Shown one piece after another: positions 37,423 to 47,642 of a stretch of 64,000 nt of DNA. Source of the stretch: Torreya grandis (lineage: Eukaryota; Streptophyta; Pinopsida; Cupressales; Taxaceae); the NCBI GenBank assembly GCA_037957365.1, contig JARHVA010000021.1, forward strand, positions 439,001 through 503,000, in the 5' to 3' direction. The notes beneath the pieces were generated by a model. The model was not told where the DNA came from and ran no database searches. It saw only the letters and a program-made list of their open reading frames with translations. Position numbers and translations under genes: made by a program. Numbering within the stretch: position 1 is the first letter of the stretch; each line of letters opens with the position of its first letter.

Positions 37423-38628
37423 TGTGATCTAGGAATTTGACTCAAGAGAGGATGGTTAGTATTTTGTTAGTTCCAAAATGAAAATAAAATGAAATAAACA
37501 CACTAGTAGCATAACATCTCTAGGCCTAGACACTAGGGAGTGCTTAGTTAATGAAAACAAATGATAAACATAAATAAAAAGCAAGGAATCAAATACAAGA
37601 GTTCCTTCACCTTCCTTGGATGCTCTAAATGCCTTTGTAGTAGTGGATTTCTTGGCTTATGCTCATGAAGTCCTTGGCAATGGAAGCTTGGCTACCTCCA
37701 TATCTCCTTGGCACCTTTGGCTTATGGCTTGGCTTGGCTTGGCTTGGAATAAATTTGTCGTGGTAATACTAGTTGCATGAAGCTTTTGGAATTAATCTTG
37801 CATTATAAATTTGCACAAATTAAGCTTAGAAATGATGTTGTGAAGCCTCTTATTTATAGATTTTTGGATTTGATCAAAATCAACTTCAACCATCCATCTC
37901 AAGATTGAGATGTGTGGTTGAAGATTAATTCAATTTTTGGAATTAAGTTTTTAATTATCCTCATCATAGAATTGGAATAAGGGGTAATTAAGAGGCATGG
38001 AGGGCATCATGGAAGGCATTGATGAGGCATGGGGGGCATGAATCTTGATATTTGTGGCATTTATGGCCTAGGGATGTCTTCACAAGAAATGAGGTCACTT
38101 GATAATGCAGATATTCAATATTCATTTCCAAAAAAAAGTATTCAACAAGTTTCCATGGAATTATTAATCAGAGCTTGATTTGGGTTAATTAGCTCTTAAG
38201 TATGATTAAGCACTTTATGCACAAATTACTCAAATTGATCAGAATGCCTTATTATTGGTCCTAAATTTGACTGGATTGGAATTGGAAGGTGTTATCAGAT
38301 GTGTTGGATGCGTATTCCCATTTAGGATATTGCCAAAAATAAATAACAAATGTATGAATCTTGTGCAAAATATTTTATAGGAAAGAGTAATCCAAAGCAC
38401 ATGGGTGTAAAATTGGCATTTTGACTTGAAATGAACTGATCAAAGTTAGTTGGCCCATAAATTGCATTACCCAATTTAGGGATACCCTAGACAAAATTGT
38501 CACTTGAATATGTCATTTTCACACCATTTTTCATGTTTTAGTGTTTTTAGGCCAAATTATGCATTTTAGGTGGAAACTAGCCAAAAACTTGATTAAAGGT
38601 TATCAATGGCTAGTTTTAGGTGTCTATA
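37423..38628 (-). repeat. 3' LTR of element C
   Basis: 1206 bp, highly similar to 54508-55707. It contains a TTGGC pentanucleotide run (37723-37747 region) that is one unit longer than in the other LTR. Confidence 0.93.
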
Positions 38629-38648
38629 GTTTGCCCCTGTTTGGGAAG
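38629..38648 (-). other. Polypurine-like tract of element C
   Basis: The minus strand CTTCCCAAACAGGGGCAAAC abuts the LTR 5' end TATAGACACC. Confidence 0.75.
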
Positions 38649-38903
38649 ATGTTGTAAATCATAGGCAAAGCAATGTCTTCTCAAATAATTAGAGATGGTC
38701 TGTATGATAAAAAATAAGATGATGGTTAAAGAACAAATCTCCAAATATTTTTGGGAAGCCTATGATGATGCCCCCTCAATGGAGTGGCCATCACATTTGT
38801 TGATGGACAGTCCCTCAAAAAAAAACAAGATAGAATTAACCCATGGGTAAGATTAATCTAAATGAGAAAATGTTTACATGCATTGATTTAAAAATGAGAC
38901 TAA

Positions 38904-41900
38904 TTTTTCCAAAGGTAGTTATAATCAGGAATAGAAGTCAAAATAATGCTTTGCCCATAGGTAGTTATAATCATTAAGAGGACCTAGATTGGCTAAAGAT
39001 GAGTGTGCCCTAGTTAGGGCTGATTAACAAGCATAAATCAAGGATAAAACCTGAAATACAAATTAAAGATGAGTGGGTGCAAAGTGATGAAAGAGATGAA
39101 TAGAGGAATAATATTAATCCATGTGAATGATTCAGTTGTACATGTTAATGAGGAGATGGTCATCCTGATTAATAATGATACAACTAGAATGGTCAATGGG
39201 TTGATTTGATCAAGATGGGTGAAAATATTTTCCAAGGTGTTAAGGAGAAACTTTTGTAGCTCCATTTATTATAGACCTTCAATCTATGTTTTTTTGTAGC
39301 ATGTGATGGTAGGCTTCATGATAGAACACCATGAAGACTTGGCCAAAATATGCATAAGGACTGATTCCTGATCCAATAAACACTTGAAAACAATGCACCA
39401 ATGATAAAAACCATGATGATATTGTTGACATATGAATATGAATAGACTAAAGAATAATGTGCTCAAAGAATCACCCAATGAACACATATAGACCAAGTCA
39501 AGGCAACAATGCTAAAAATAAACAAATAGGCAAGTGAATAAACAAATTAAAAAAACACACCCTGAAATAAACAAACAAATAGAAAGCCTAAAAACAAAAG
39601 CAAAAAAAAGCATCCTAACAATGGCAATGCCCTAGTAAGGCAAAGTGAGGATAACTGACTAGGCTTAGATAGGATAAATGTTTTTGGATTTTGAAATATT
39701 ATGAATGTTTTTAGAATTTTGAGATATCTTAACTCATTATAGAATGACAAGATACTTGCTCACAAAATGATGAGAGTGTTTGGCTTAGGTTGCTCACAAA
39801 ATGGTTAGATCATATGGAAAGGGGGACTAAGGTGACCTCAACATGAATTGAGCATGACCCACATAGTCTTAAAATGACCTCAAGTCGTATTAATTATATC
39901 CACATAAAAGGTGGGGAAAAGCAACTATGTCCCGACATGTTCTCAAATCCAGCAAATGGCCAATCAAATGAAAACAGTGATGGCAAGGTGATGTGGTAAT
40001 GCATGGTAAACAAATGTTGCCCCTAGTTTGCCCATAGGTGGTTATAACTAGGATACAATGACATAGGTCAATGATACTAATTTTCCCATAGGCAGTTATA
40101 ATTAGTAGCAAGATTGGTAAGACACTAATTTGCCCATAGGCCATTATAATCAGGCTTACATAAACAAACTTGATAGGATGAAAGATATCTTGCCAGATCA
40201 ACTATCACAATACTTTCATAGACTATTATTGTAAACAAAAATTGGATTGATTTTAGAAACTTGATTGGAATCCCCTTACAAAAGGTGCAATAAGAACCAA
40301 ATAAATCAAGATCAAAACAAGATTGGGTAGGATGACTAAAAATAGGCTTTGGTCTAGAAAGGAATGGAATGATAGGATGGCATGGTCTTGCTTAGGATAA
40401 TGATGGTCTAGATATATTAGATAAAATTGTAAGAGGGCTTTTCCCTAAGTGATGGGGTGAATGGCCAGAATCTAAAATGATGGTAGATGGATATGTAACA
40501 ATGGCAATGGTATGGCAATGTGAAATGGTATGGTACATGTTTTTGTCCTAAGTATGGCTTTTGATTTTATTGTTCCTTTTGATGGGGAGATGCATGTCCT
40601 AATAAACAAATGATACAAATATAATACTCAATCATGTTAATTTCTATCCCACACCTTATCTGAATAGATGCTCTATCAAAAAGTTGATGCAAATTTAGTT
40701 TTCAAGAATGCTCTTGTGATCTTCATTGGTTGTTTATTCTGATTCCTTCAAAAATCGAGACAAGTTATCTTTTTACCTTCTACAAAAGAAAGTGCAACCA
40801 TGGATGTTAAATAGGGATAAATAATATATGGTAGGGTTGATTTTGAAATAGAATGTTTGATGATAATGGAATGTATAATGGTGTGGAAACAAATGAAGAT
40901 CAAGACTTTTAGTCACATGTAATGTTGTTGATGCTAAATTTGACATAATTTTGGTTGTGGCAGGGTTGAAGGCTTGTTCTCTTGATAGTACCATCAGATT
41001 TTATTGTTGTTTGAGCTTGAGAGTAGCTACCATCTAATTAGGCTATAGATAGGAAGTTATTTTTATTTGATCTTTGATTTTGTCTTCATCAAGTAGTGAA
41101 GAACTTTTGTGCTTAGCTATTGGTGCCTTAATGAAGTTTTCACCAATGAAGTTGTCTTTATTGTCCCATAGCACCTTCAAGAAGGTTTCACTAGGGAATG
41201 TTGAATTTTGACTTTGATTGTCTTCTAGCACTTTTGAAAAAGTTTTACTAAATGTTAAGTTCTGACTTGGATTGTCCCCTAACACCTTTGAAAAGGTTTC
41301 ACTAGGAGAGTGTTATTTTTCTACATGAATGTTGTCTTGGCCTCCTTATTCTTCTTTGATTGCTATGCCACCGTGAATGTAGTTTTAAAAAGTGTGATTC
41401 TATTGGTCCTAATCAACACTTGTGAGAGATGGAATGTCAATTATATGACTATTTTAGTTGATGGTAATGGCCTATGGAATGATAATGAAATGGGGAGAGG
41501 CTACATAATCCTCTTAGAAGATACTAGGATAACTTGTGTCGAAGCTAAAGTAGTCATCCTCAAAAACCATAGAAGGATCATAAATTTATTTAATTTGATA
41601 TACAAGGCATGCATAACCAATGTTGCAATAGCCATGAACATATTCTTCATCTAAATCTGATTCTAACCCAAGGGACTCTAAATTTGATGTTGAGACTAAT
41701 GTTGATTCTAATTCTCATGCTAAATTTGATGTTTGTTCAATAATAGAACCTAACTCTAATTCAAATTCTTCACCTGATGTGTACTCTATTAAAATGATGT
41801 CTTGTTGAATGCTTGGTATTGGACATGTAATAGCCTGTGATGGCACAATGGGCTCCAAAAAAATTGGTTTATCAAAATGGGACTCCTCTAGGATGGGAAA

Positions 41901-42008
41901 AATGTTAAGAGACAACTCCTCAAAGATTGGATTAGCAATAAGAGGCTCTTGAAAAATAGGCACATGGTCAAGGTAGTGATTTTCCTAAAAGTAGTTATAA
42001 TCATTAAG
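38904..42008. repeat. Dispersed 20-25-bp motif in element C (six copies)
   Basis: Variants of CCCATAGGTAGTTATAATCA occur at 38904-38930, 38950-38978, 40027-40052, 40081-40106, 40129-40154 and 41980-42008. All copies are in the same orientation. Some copies are preceded by TTTG and followed by GG or TTAAG. Copies are from about 20 to over 1800 bases apart, so this is not a simple tandem array. Confidence 0.85.
41040..41310 (-). repeat. 54-bp tandem repeat in coding-like part of element C
   Basis: Three units start at about 41160, 41216 and 41269, with a weaker one upstream near 41110. On the minus strand they lie in one open frame (41285-41043) and encode an 18-residue repeat: S.NLTFSKTFSKVLEDNQ, S.NSTFPSETFLKVLWDN. 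The period divisible by three keeps the frame open. The phrase TTTCACTAGG with TAGCACC is shared with element B. Confidence 0.75.
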
Positions 42009-42124
42009 AAGTGACTCAAAAAAGATTGGCTCATTAGAGTGAGACTCCTTGACAACTGGTATAGGATCAATAGGAAATTTATCATAGGTTGACTTATCAC
42101 AAATGGTTGATTCAACATAAACAT
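41715..42124 (-). pseudogene. Acidic proline-bearing repeat-protein remnant of element C
   Basis: Two overlapping minus-strand stretches in different frames join into a protein-like run. They contain DPIPVVKESHSNEPIFFES, then after a break VPIFQEPLIANPIFEELSLN and IFPILEESHFDKPIFLEP. The recurrent step is PIF.EP or PIFEE. It is acidic and has no enzyme motif. The break between the parts is a single shift or stop around 41970-42000, close to one copy of the dispersed motif. It lies downstream of the repeat-bearing ORF at 42949. Function unknown; a divergent Gag is possible. Confidence 0.5.
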
Positions 42125-42269
42125 CTTGGATTGGTTATTTTTCTTGGACTTGGTTTCTAATGAGTTGGAAAATACTAGTTATAAACATAGCTTGGTCTTC
42201 AAAAGATTGGATTGATTGAGGTTTGGTTGGGATTGGTATGGAAAGAAAAATGGCATGTGATTAGATAAT

Positions 42270-42580
42270 GTAAGGCATTAGGGAGCATAATTTCTTGCAT
42301 GATCCAAAGGACAAAGTCATAAAATGGTAATGATAGGGCATTGTGTGGCTTGATTGCTTACACAAGCCAAAAGACTAGGTCTTGGAATGATGAAGGGGCG
42401 TTGTGGAACTTAGTTTCTTGTATAAGCTAAAGGACTAGTTCTAGGAATGGTAATGGTATTCCTTGGATATTGTGGAGTTTGATAGCTCATATAAACCAAA
42501 GGAGGGTTAGGGGTAGATGATGATTGGATAATTAAAGGATGTCATGAAACTTGATTACCTTCATAAGCAAAAGCATCCAA
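42270..42580 (-). repeat. Degenerate tandem repeat of about 60-75 bp in element C
   Basis: Four to five units carry the phrase (C)TTG-T-(G/T)CTT(A/G)-A-AAGCC-AAAG(G/A)ACTAG-TCTTGGAATG, at about 42285, 42352, 42410, 42485 and 42550. On the minus strand they translate into a recurring FQDLVFWLV.AIKPHNAL-like unit, so this is a repeated protein segment with stops. Confidence 0.7.
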
Positions 42581-42589
42581 GTCTTCCTC

Positions 42590-42949
42590 ATAAACCAAAT
42601 CATCCCAATCTTGAGTTGGATCATAAGTTGGTTCTTGACTATGTTCCACATACTGATTATTGCAAAGAGGGTATGGATCTATATCCCAAACAACATTATC
42701 TATAGTTGGGTCTTCAAATTATTCTTCACAAGCCTCTTCATACCAATCAATGTTTCTAGTTGGATTGTAAGTTGTTTTGTGACTTTGTTCCCATGAATGA
42801 TTAATATGAGGTAGATATAAATCTATCTCACAAACCATATTAGCATCATTGGGGTCTTGACTAAAGCCATAAAAGTCATTTTGTGTTGCCATTCTATCAT
42901 AAGTCAGATTGTAAGTGACTCCACTATAAGTGTGGTGAGGCATATCCAT
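42590..42949 (-). pseudogene. Repeat-bearing ORF remnant at the start of element C's coding region
   Basis: The minus-strand frame starts at Met 42949 (MDMPHHTYSGVTYNLTYDRM) and is open to 42719. It continues after a stop with the same kind of text to about 42590. Two segments of about 45 residues are related: DPNDANMVCEIDLYLPHINH with SWEQSHKTTYNPTRNIDWYE, and DPTIDNVVWDIDPYPLCNNQ with a YDPTQDWDDLVYEEDLDAF tail. The protein is acidic and rich in Tyr, Asp and Asn, with no recognised domain. As the first ORF after a 2 kb leader it takes the gag position. The plus-strand frame here is only a shadow. Confidence 0.5.
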
Positions 42950-45134
42950 GTAAATTATTAAAGCTCTAAAAACAAAAAGGAAACTTTAAAAAACAATCCA
43001 AAGGACAAATGGTTCAAACTTGGTCCAACTTGGTTGAAGGGGTAGATCTGTATCTCCAATTTGGTTTGAAAGTGGAGTTGTATCTCAAAAATGGTTTGTT
43101 ATAAGACTTGATATAAAATATTCTAACATCAAATGTTTAATGTCAAATGTCATACGCATAAAAAGGTCAAGCATCTGAATAAAAACTAGCATGTCAAATG
43201 TCTAGGTCAAAGTGTTTCAAACAAGTTCTAAACTAGCAAAGAGAAAATTTGAGTTACTAAGTCTTGTGTCCAAACGTGGAGTCAAAATCTAGGCTCAAAC
43301 AAACAAGCATGATGTGATTTGATTTAATCTAACAAGTTTGGAAATAACTTTGACATAGACCCAGCACATGGAATCAAACATAAACATGATTAGTTGGCAT
43401 AAGGCATAAGGCAAAAGGCTCCTTGAGAAAGGTTGTGTTTTCCCACATAAAGGCACAAACAATGATGAACATAGGCATTAAACAAATAAACCATCAATAG
43501 TTTTTAAATTTGGGTAATCTATTAACTAAATTTATGCAACCCAAAAGATAAAGATCTATGTATTAGCCCCATGAATTAAGGCCTAAAAAAAATCAATCAA
43601 TGTTTGAATCCAAACTTGACAAGGCTAATTGAAAACTCAATGATGAAAACTAAGATTTGAACAAACAAATTAGACAAGATTGGAAAGAATGATGGTATAA
43701 GACAAAGGTCCAAATGGTATACACAAAATGGTTTGAAACAAATAGTTTTGATACAATGGTAAACAAGTCTTGAAATAAATTGAGCAGCTTGACAGTGTAA
43801 ACATTCCCAAATGATGTGGTCAATGTTACATTTCAAAGAATAAAAAGCTCAAAAATGTTTTTACATGATTTAGGCAACATAACACTACCTTTCGCAACTC
43901 AAATGACATACACAAACATGTCTAGAAAAATTTTCAAGGCACAAGTGTGGAGTAAAACGACCAGCATAACACTTCTTTGGATAAAAGAGTGACGTATAAA
44001 CAAATTGGTTTTGACATGGTTTATACACAAACAAACAATTTTTAGTCTCAAAAAAACCAAATAAGATAAAATACCAAAATACACTAAGTATAATCGTCCA
44101 AATCCTAACAAGGGTATGGCATGATGGGGTTTACTAAACTAGCAAGGTTTTGATCATTTTAGGGGAATCAATTACACAATGACTTTCATGTCAAACGATG
44201 TAAAATAAAAGCTTAAAAATTAGGTGACCATGGCATTGGATAGTTTTAAAAAGGTCTAGTCCTTTTTACAACCATTACATCCTGATATTCACTCAGTATA
44301 GTGCGATGTCCAAATGTAGATACATCTCATGTGCAACTCAGAAGGAGTAAGTGAAGTCAATGCTAGGAGAAGAAACCCCAAGTCAAATCTTCCATAAATA
44401 AATTGTGGGAGGTAATGATGCCCCCCTCACAAGCCAAGATGCATAAAAATAAAGAAAACATGAAATAAAAAGACATAAGGGTCATTTTCAAGGTCACCCA
44501 AACTTTGATGAGTTTTTGGGGAGTGCTTTAGATGACTTTCTTTATAAGCCTTGGACTAGGCTATTTGCAATAGGAATGGTGTTTTTTATTCCAAGGTTTC
44601 CCTAAAGGGTAAAAATGGAAGATCATACATGCAACATCCTTATTCTTTCCAAACAAAAATTAGATCAAACAACTATTAAAGACAAAAATGATAAGTTTGT
44701 TCAATTTTGAGCCCAAATGAAAGTTTGGTGGTGTTCATAGTTATAACTTTGAAAACTAATGATAAAAAAAACTTATTTAAGAACCTTAAATTTTACTTTA
44801 AGCACCAAAATAATTTTCCTAATTCATTTTAAAATCATTCAAAAGGCAGTCTAAAATATGATTTATCAAATTTGAAATCTATTGGTTACCTGTCTACCCT
44901 TAAGGCATCACCCTAAAAGCAAATATGTTAGATTAGAAACATTTTAAATATATTTTCCAAATTTTGTAAAAAATATATGAAACTTGAAGCTAAACTTATG
45001 TCAAATTATGTAAATTTAGGATAAAACATGTGGTTTTAAAAAAAATCCAAAATGGAGTCCATATGACCCCAAACCAATCATTTTAAAATAGCTCTCAGGT
45101 TTGTGTTTTTAAGAAAACCCATTGATTGACGTTG
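42950..45134 (-). other. Leader of element C, up to the D insertion
   Basis: AT-rich and A-rich; no motif-bearing gene. Small minus-strand frames (43836-43597, 44111-43899) look like chance frames. The last 20 bases before D (GATTGACGTTGGTTATTG) contain a GACGTTGGT phrase also seen on D's far side at about 54255-54350. Confidence 0.5.
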
Positions 45135-45139
45135 GTTAT
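45135..45139. repeat. Target-site duplication of D, left copy (GTTAT)
   Basis: GTTAT abuts TGTAGACACC of D's 5' LTR and equals 54233-54237. Confidence 0.95.
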
Positions 45140-46535
45140 TGTAGACACCGAAATCGTGTCTAACCCTTGTTCATTCCTCCCCCTTGGTCCATTCCTAACC
45201 CATTCCTAACCCATACAATTACTAATTTAAAATAATAAACTTAATCTGAATTAATAACCCCCCTCCTTTGACACATCACCCATGACACCTCGCCTAGGAC
45301 ACCTCACCTTGGACCATTTCCCACCCTATGAGTCACCCAAGACCTATTCTTACTCCTTTCCAACTGCCTAACCAACTCTCGTGTGTATTTAGCCTAACCT
45401 TCAACAATTCTCCAACGGATGATGCACCTGGTCAACTATCAATCGACATTGGCGGGATCGCTGATGTCGGTTTACTTAAACCGACTTCTAACCTCTTTCG
45501 GGGCTAATCACAAATTCTAATAAAAAATTCTAAATCTCAGGAGCTAATCACAGATCCTTGAATCTTCAGTGTTGGACCATCCGCCACTCCGCCAATCAAT
45601 CTGCCAATCTCTCAGTCAGACCTCTCACTCTCTCTTTCTCAAGTATACACAACAGGAATTCTACCTTCAACAACTCCATCAACAATAGGGCTTTCACACC
45701 AGCAGCACCAACAATAGGTACACCAGTCTGCAACACTCCTTCAGCCAACCACAGGTAAGTATTTTGTTTGTACTTTCATTGTGTTTTCTAGTCATTTGCT
45801 TCTAAGTGTTATGAACTAGATTCAGCACTTCCTATCCCCAGACCAGACCAGACCCGAATCCTTATTTCCCTGTCTCCCTATTGGCCTCCTCTACCCTTCT
45901 ATCCATTTGACATTATCTCTGCATAGACCCACAGACCATTAACCAAAACCAGACTCTCAGACCCAAACCCCCAAACCATTCAACTAGGCCCAAACTCTAT
46001 CTCATACCCGTCCATAGACCAAAACTCATCCAGACCTTGTCCACAGACTACTACCCCGACCGATGCCGACCACTACCCCAACTGACATCGGCAGAGTAAC
46101 TGACGTCGGCAGACCTCAACAACTGACATCGATAGGACCATCGATGCCGGCGACTGTGACCATTCTGACAGCATCTTTCAGGTAAGCCTTTGCTTCTATT
46201 TTCCCTTTCAGTATTTAATCATTTTAGTCTTTTATTTTTCTGCTATTTATCAGACATCCTTTTTATCAACTAGTGGGTTGATATCCCTTAAGGAAGTCTT
46301 CATACTTTTGGGATCAAGCTTTCGCTTGGCAATCCACCATCTCCTTATCTAACGCCTTCTTTTGTCCAAGTCTCTTTTCTTTACAGGTGTCATTCCTCCA
46401 CAGCCAAAGAGGAGTTCTCACAACGTCTGGATTACGGTGCGCACGACTACATCCAGGTACATACAAGACTTGACCATCTCTTAGTTTCTTCATTTTCTCT
46501 CTTTGAATGTAGAAAGCGAAAATAGCATAGAAACA
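45140..46535 (+). repeat. 5' LTR of element D
   Basis: 1396 bp, TGTAGACACC...GAAACA. In the first 130 bases I count about four substitutions and one short indel against the 3' LTR. It lacks a block of about 55-60 bases present in the 3' LTR (around 53105-53160). Confidence 0.95.
46020..46160. repeat. GACGTC/GACATCGG motif cluster in 5' LTR of D
   Basis: Repeats of (C)CGA(C/T)(G/A)TCGG occur at about 46059, 46085, 46103 and 46129. Degenerate forms such as GACATCGG and GATGCCGG alternate. The matching part of the 3' LTR (53770-53850) has the cleaner form ACCGACGTCGGT. Confidence 0.8.
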
Positions 46536-46538
46536 TTA

Positions 46539-46557
46539 TGGCACACCTGGTGGGACC
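46539..46557 (+). other. Primer-binding site of element D
   Basis: TGGCACACCTGGTGGGACC starts three bases inside the 5' LTR. It matches the primer site of C (TGGCACACCCAGTGGGAC) in all but two of the shared 18 positions. I cannot name the tRNA. Confidence 0.8.
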
Positions 46558-46559
46558 TT

Positions 46560-47642
46560 AGGGCCTTCCTTGGGTTCTTTTCCTTCTTTTTCATTTAGGT
46601 GCATTAGGTTCCTCCCTTTTCACCTCTTTCTTTTCTTCTAAATGACATCATAAGCAGGAATAAAAAGAACTTTTCTTTTCTTTCTTGCATCATTAGACTA
46701 ATCAAAAATCATACTCTTGAACCCTTTCTCAACTTGTTCTCATCCAAACTTAACATTTTGACTTGGGGCTTAAAACACATTGCACTTTCATTTCTGCTTG
46801 CTTGCATTTATTAGTCCACACTTAGTAATTAACAAACCGCATGTTGAATTAATCATAGATCACTTGATGTTACACGACCGAACCACGTGCACAAAATCAA
46901 ACATCAAACTCACTTGAGATAAGGCCCGACTAGGATTTCATCACCCAGCGAATACCTTACATGTCCCGGCGATCCTACTTGGATTTCACCACCAAGGGGA
47001 AAGCCCACTCTGTTCTCTGGCAGAGTCTAATCTATAGGGGAAGTATATTTTGGCTAAGCGAGACCAGCTTATCACTGGACTCATGAAGTGAGGGGAGCTT
47101 CCTCCTTAGCACCAAGCCATGTACGGAACCTAACATAGACTTTTGAGTACCTAAACATACCTGAAACCATCTTTAGACTACCTCTTCTAGGACCCTTCTA
47201 ACAGCCAACCTCCCCAAACATCACTTTAAGGCATAAGCCACAGGATTCTAAAAGTTGATTCTTAGGATTTAACGCTTAGTGTCTGCCTGTCTCCATCTAT
47301 TTTTCTATTCCCATTTGCTTGTTTGAGTTAGTGAGGACGTTCTTCTTCCTTTTTTCCAAAAATCTTCAAATTTTCTAAGTTTCTGGAAAACACAGTCACC
47401 GGCATCGGCTTTACCACCGACGTCGGCGACCTTTCTCTACCGGCATCGGTTATCTGACCGATGTCGGCCATATTTCTCACCGACATCGATTTTTCAACCG
47501 ACGTCGGTCACTGTCACAGTCCTTTTTTTTAAAACAACAGCCTAAAACCTGACCCCTTTTTCCACTAAAACCCCATTCTGAGTTTCTAAAACTAAAAAAA
47601 CATAGTTTCTAGAACCTGACCCTCTTCTTGCCTTGAATCGTT
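46560..47642 (+). other. Leader of element D
   Basis: About 1.1 kb between primer site and gag start, with no coding text. Positions 47398-47515 carry a dense run of CGACGTCGG-type motifs (see separate entry). Confidence 0.7.
47398..47515. repeat. Palindromic CGACGTCGG motif cluster in the leader of D
   Basis: Within about 115 bases there are six units: CGGCATCGG, CCGACGTCGGCG, CGGCATCGG, CCGATGTCGG, CCGACATCGA and CCGACGTCGGTC, spaced about 18-20 bases. Pairs alternate with short pyrimidine spacers. The core GACGTC is a perfect palindrome (bZIP C-box type). Confidence 0.88.

Noticed and set aside
39547..39750. Minus-strand 67-codon frame with a hydrophobic Phe/Leu tail, possible membrane peptide
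   Set aside because: The hydrophobic tail comes from an A-rich low-complexity run on the plus strand; no start context, conservation or neighbouring gene supports it.
47398..47515. CRISPR-like array of CGACGTCGG units
   Set aside because: Units of 9-12 bases with spacers of under 10 bases do not fit; the units are palindromic and recur in the LTRs.
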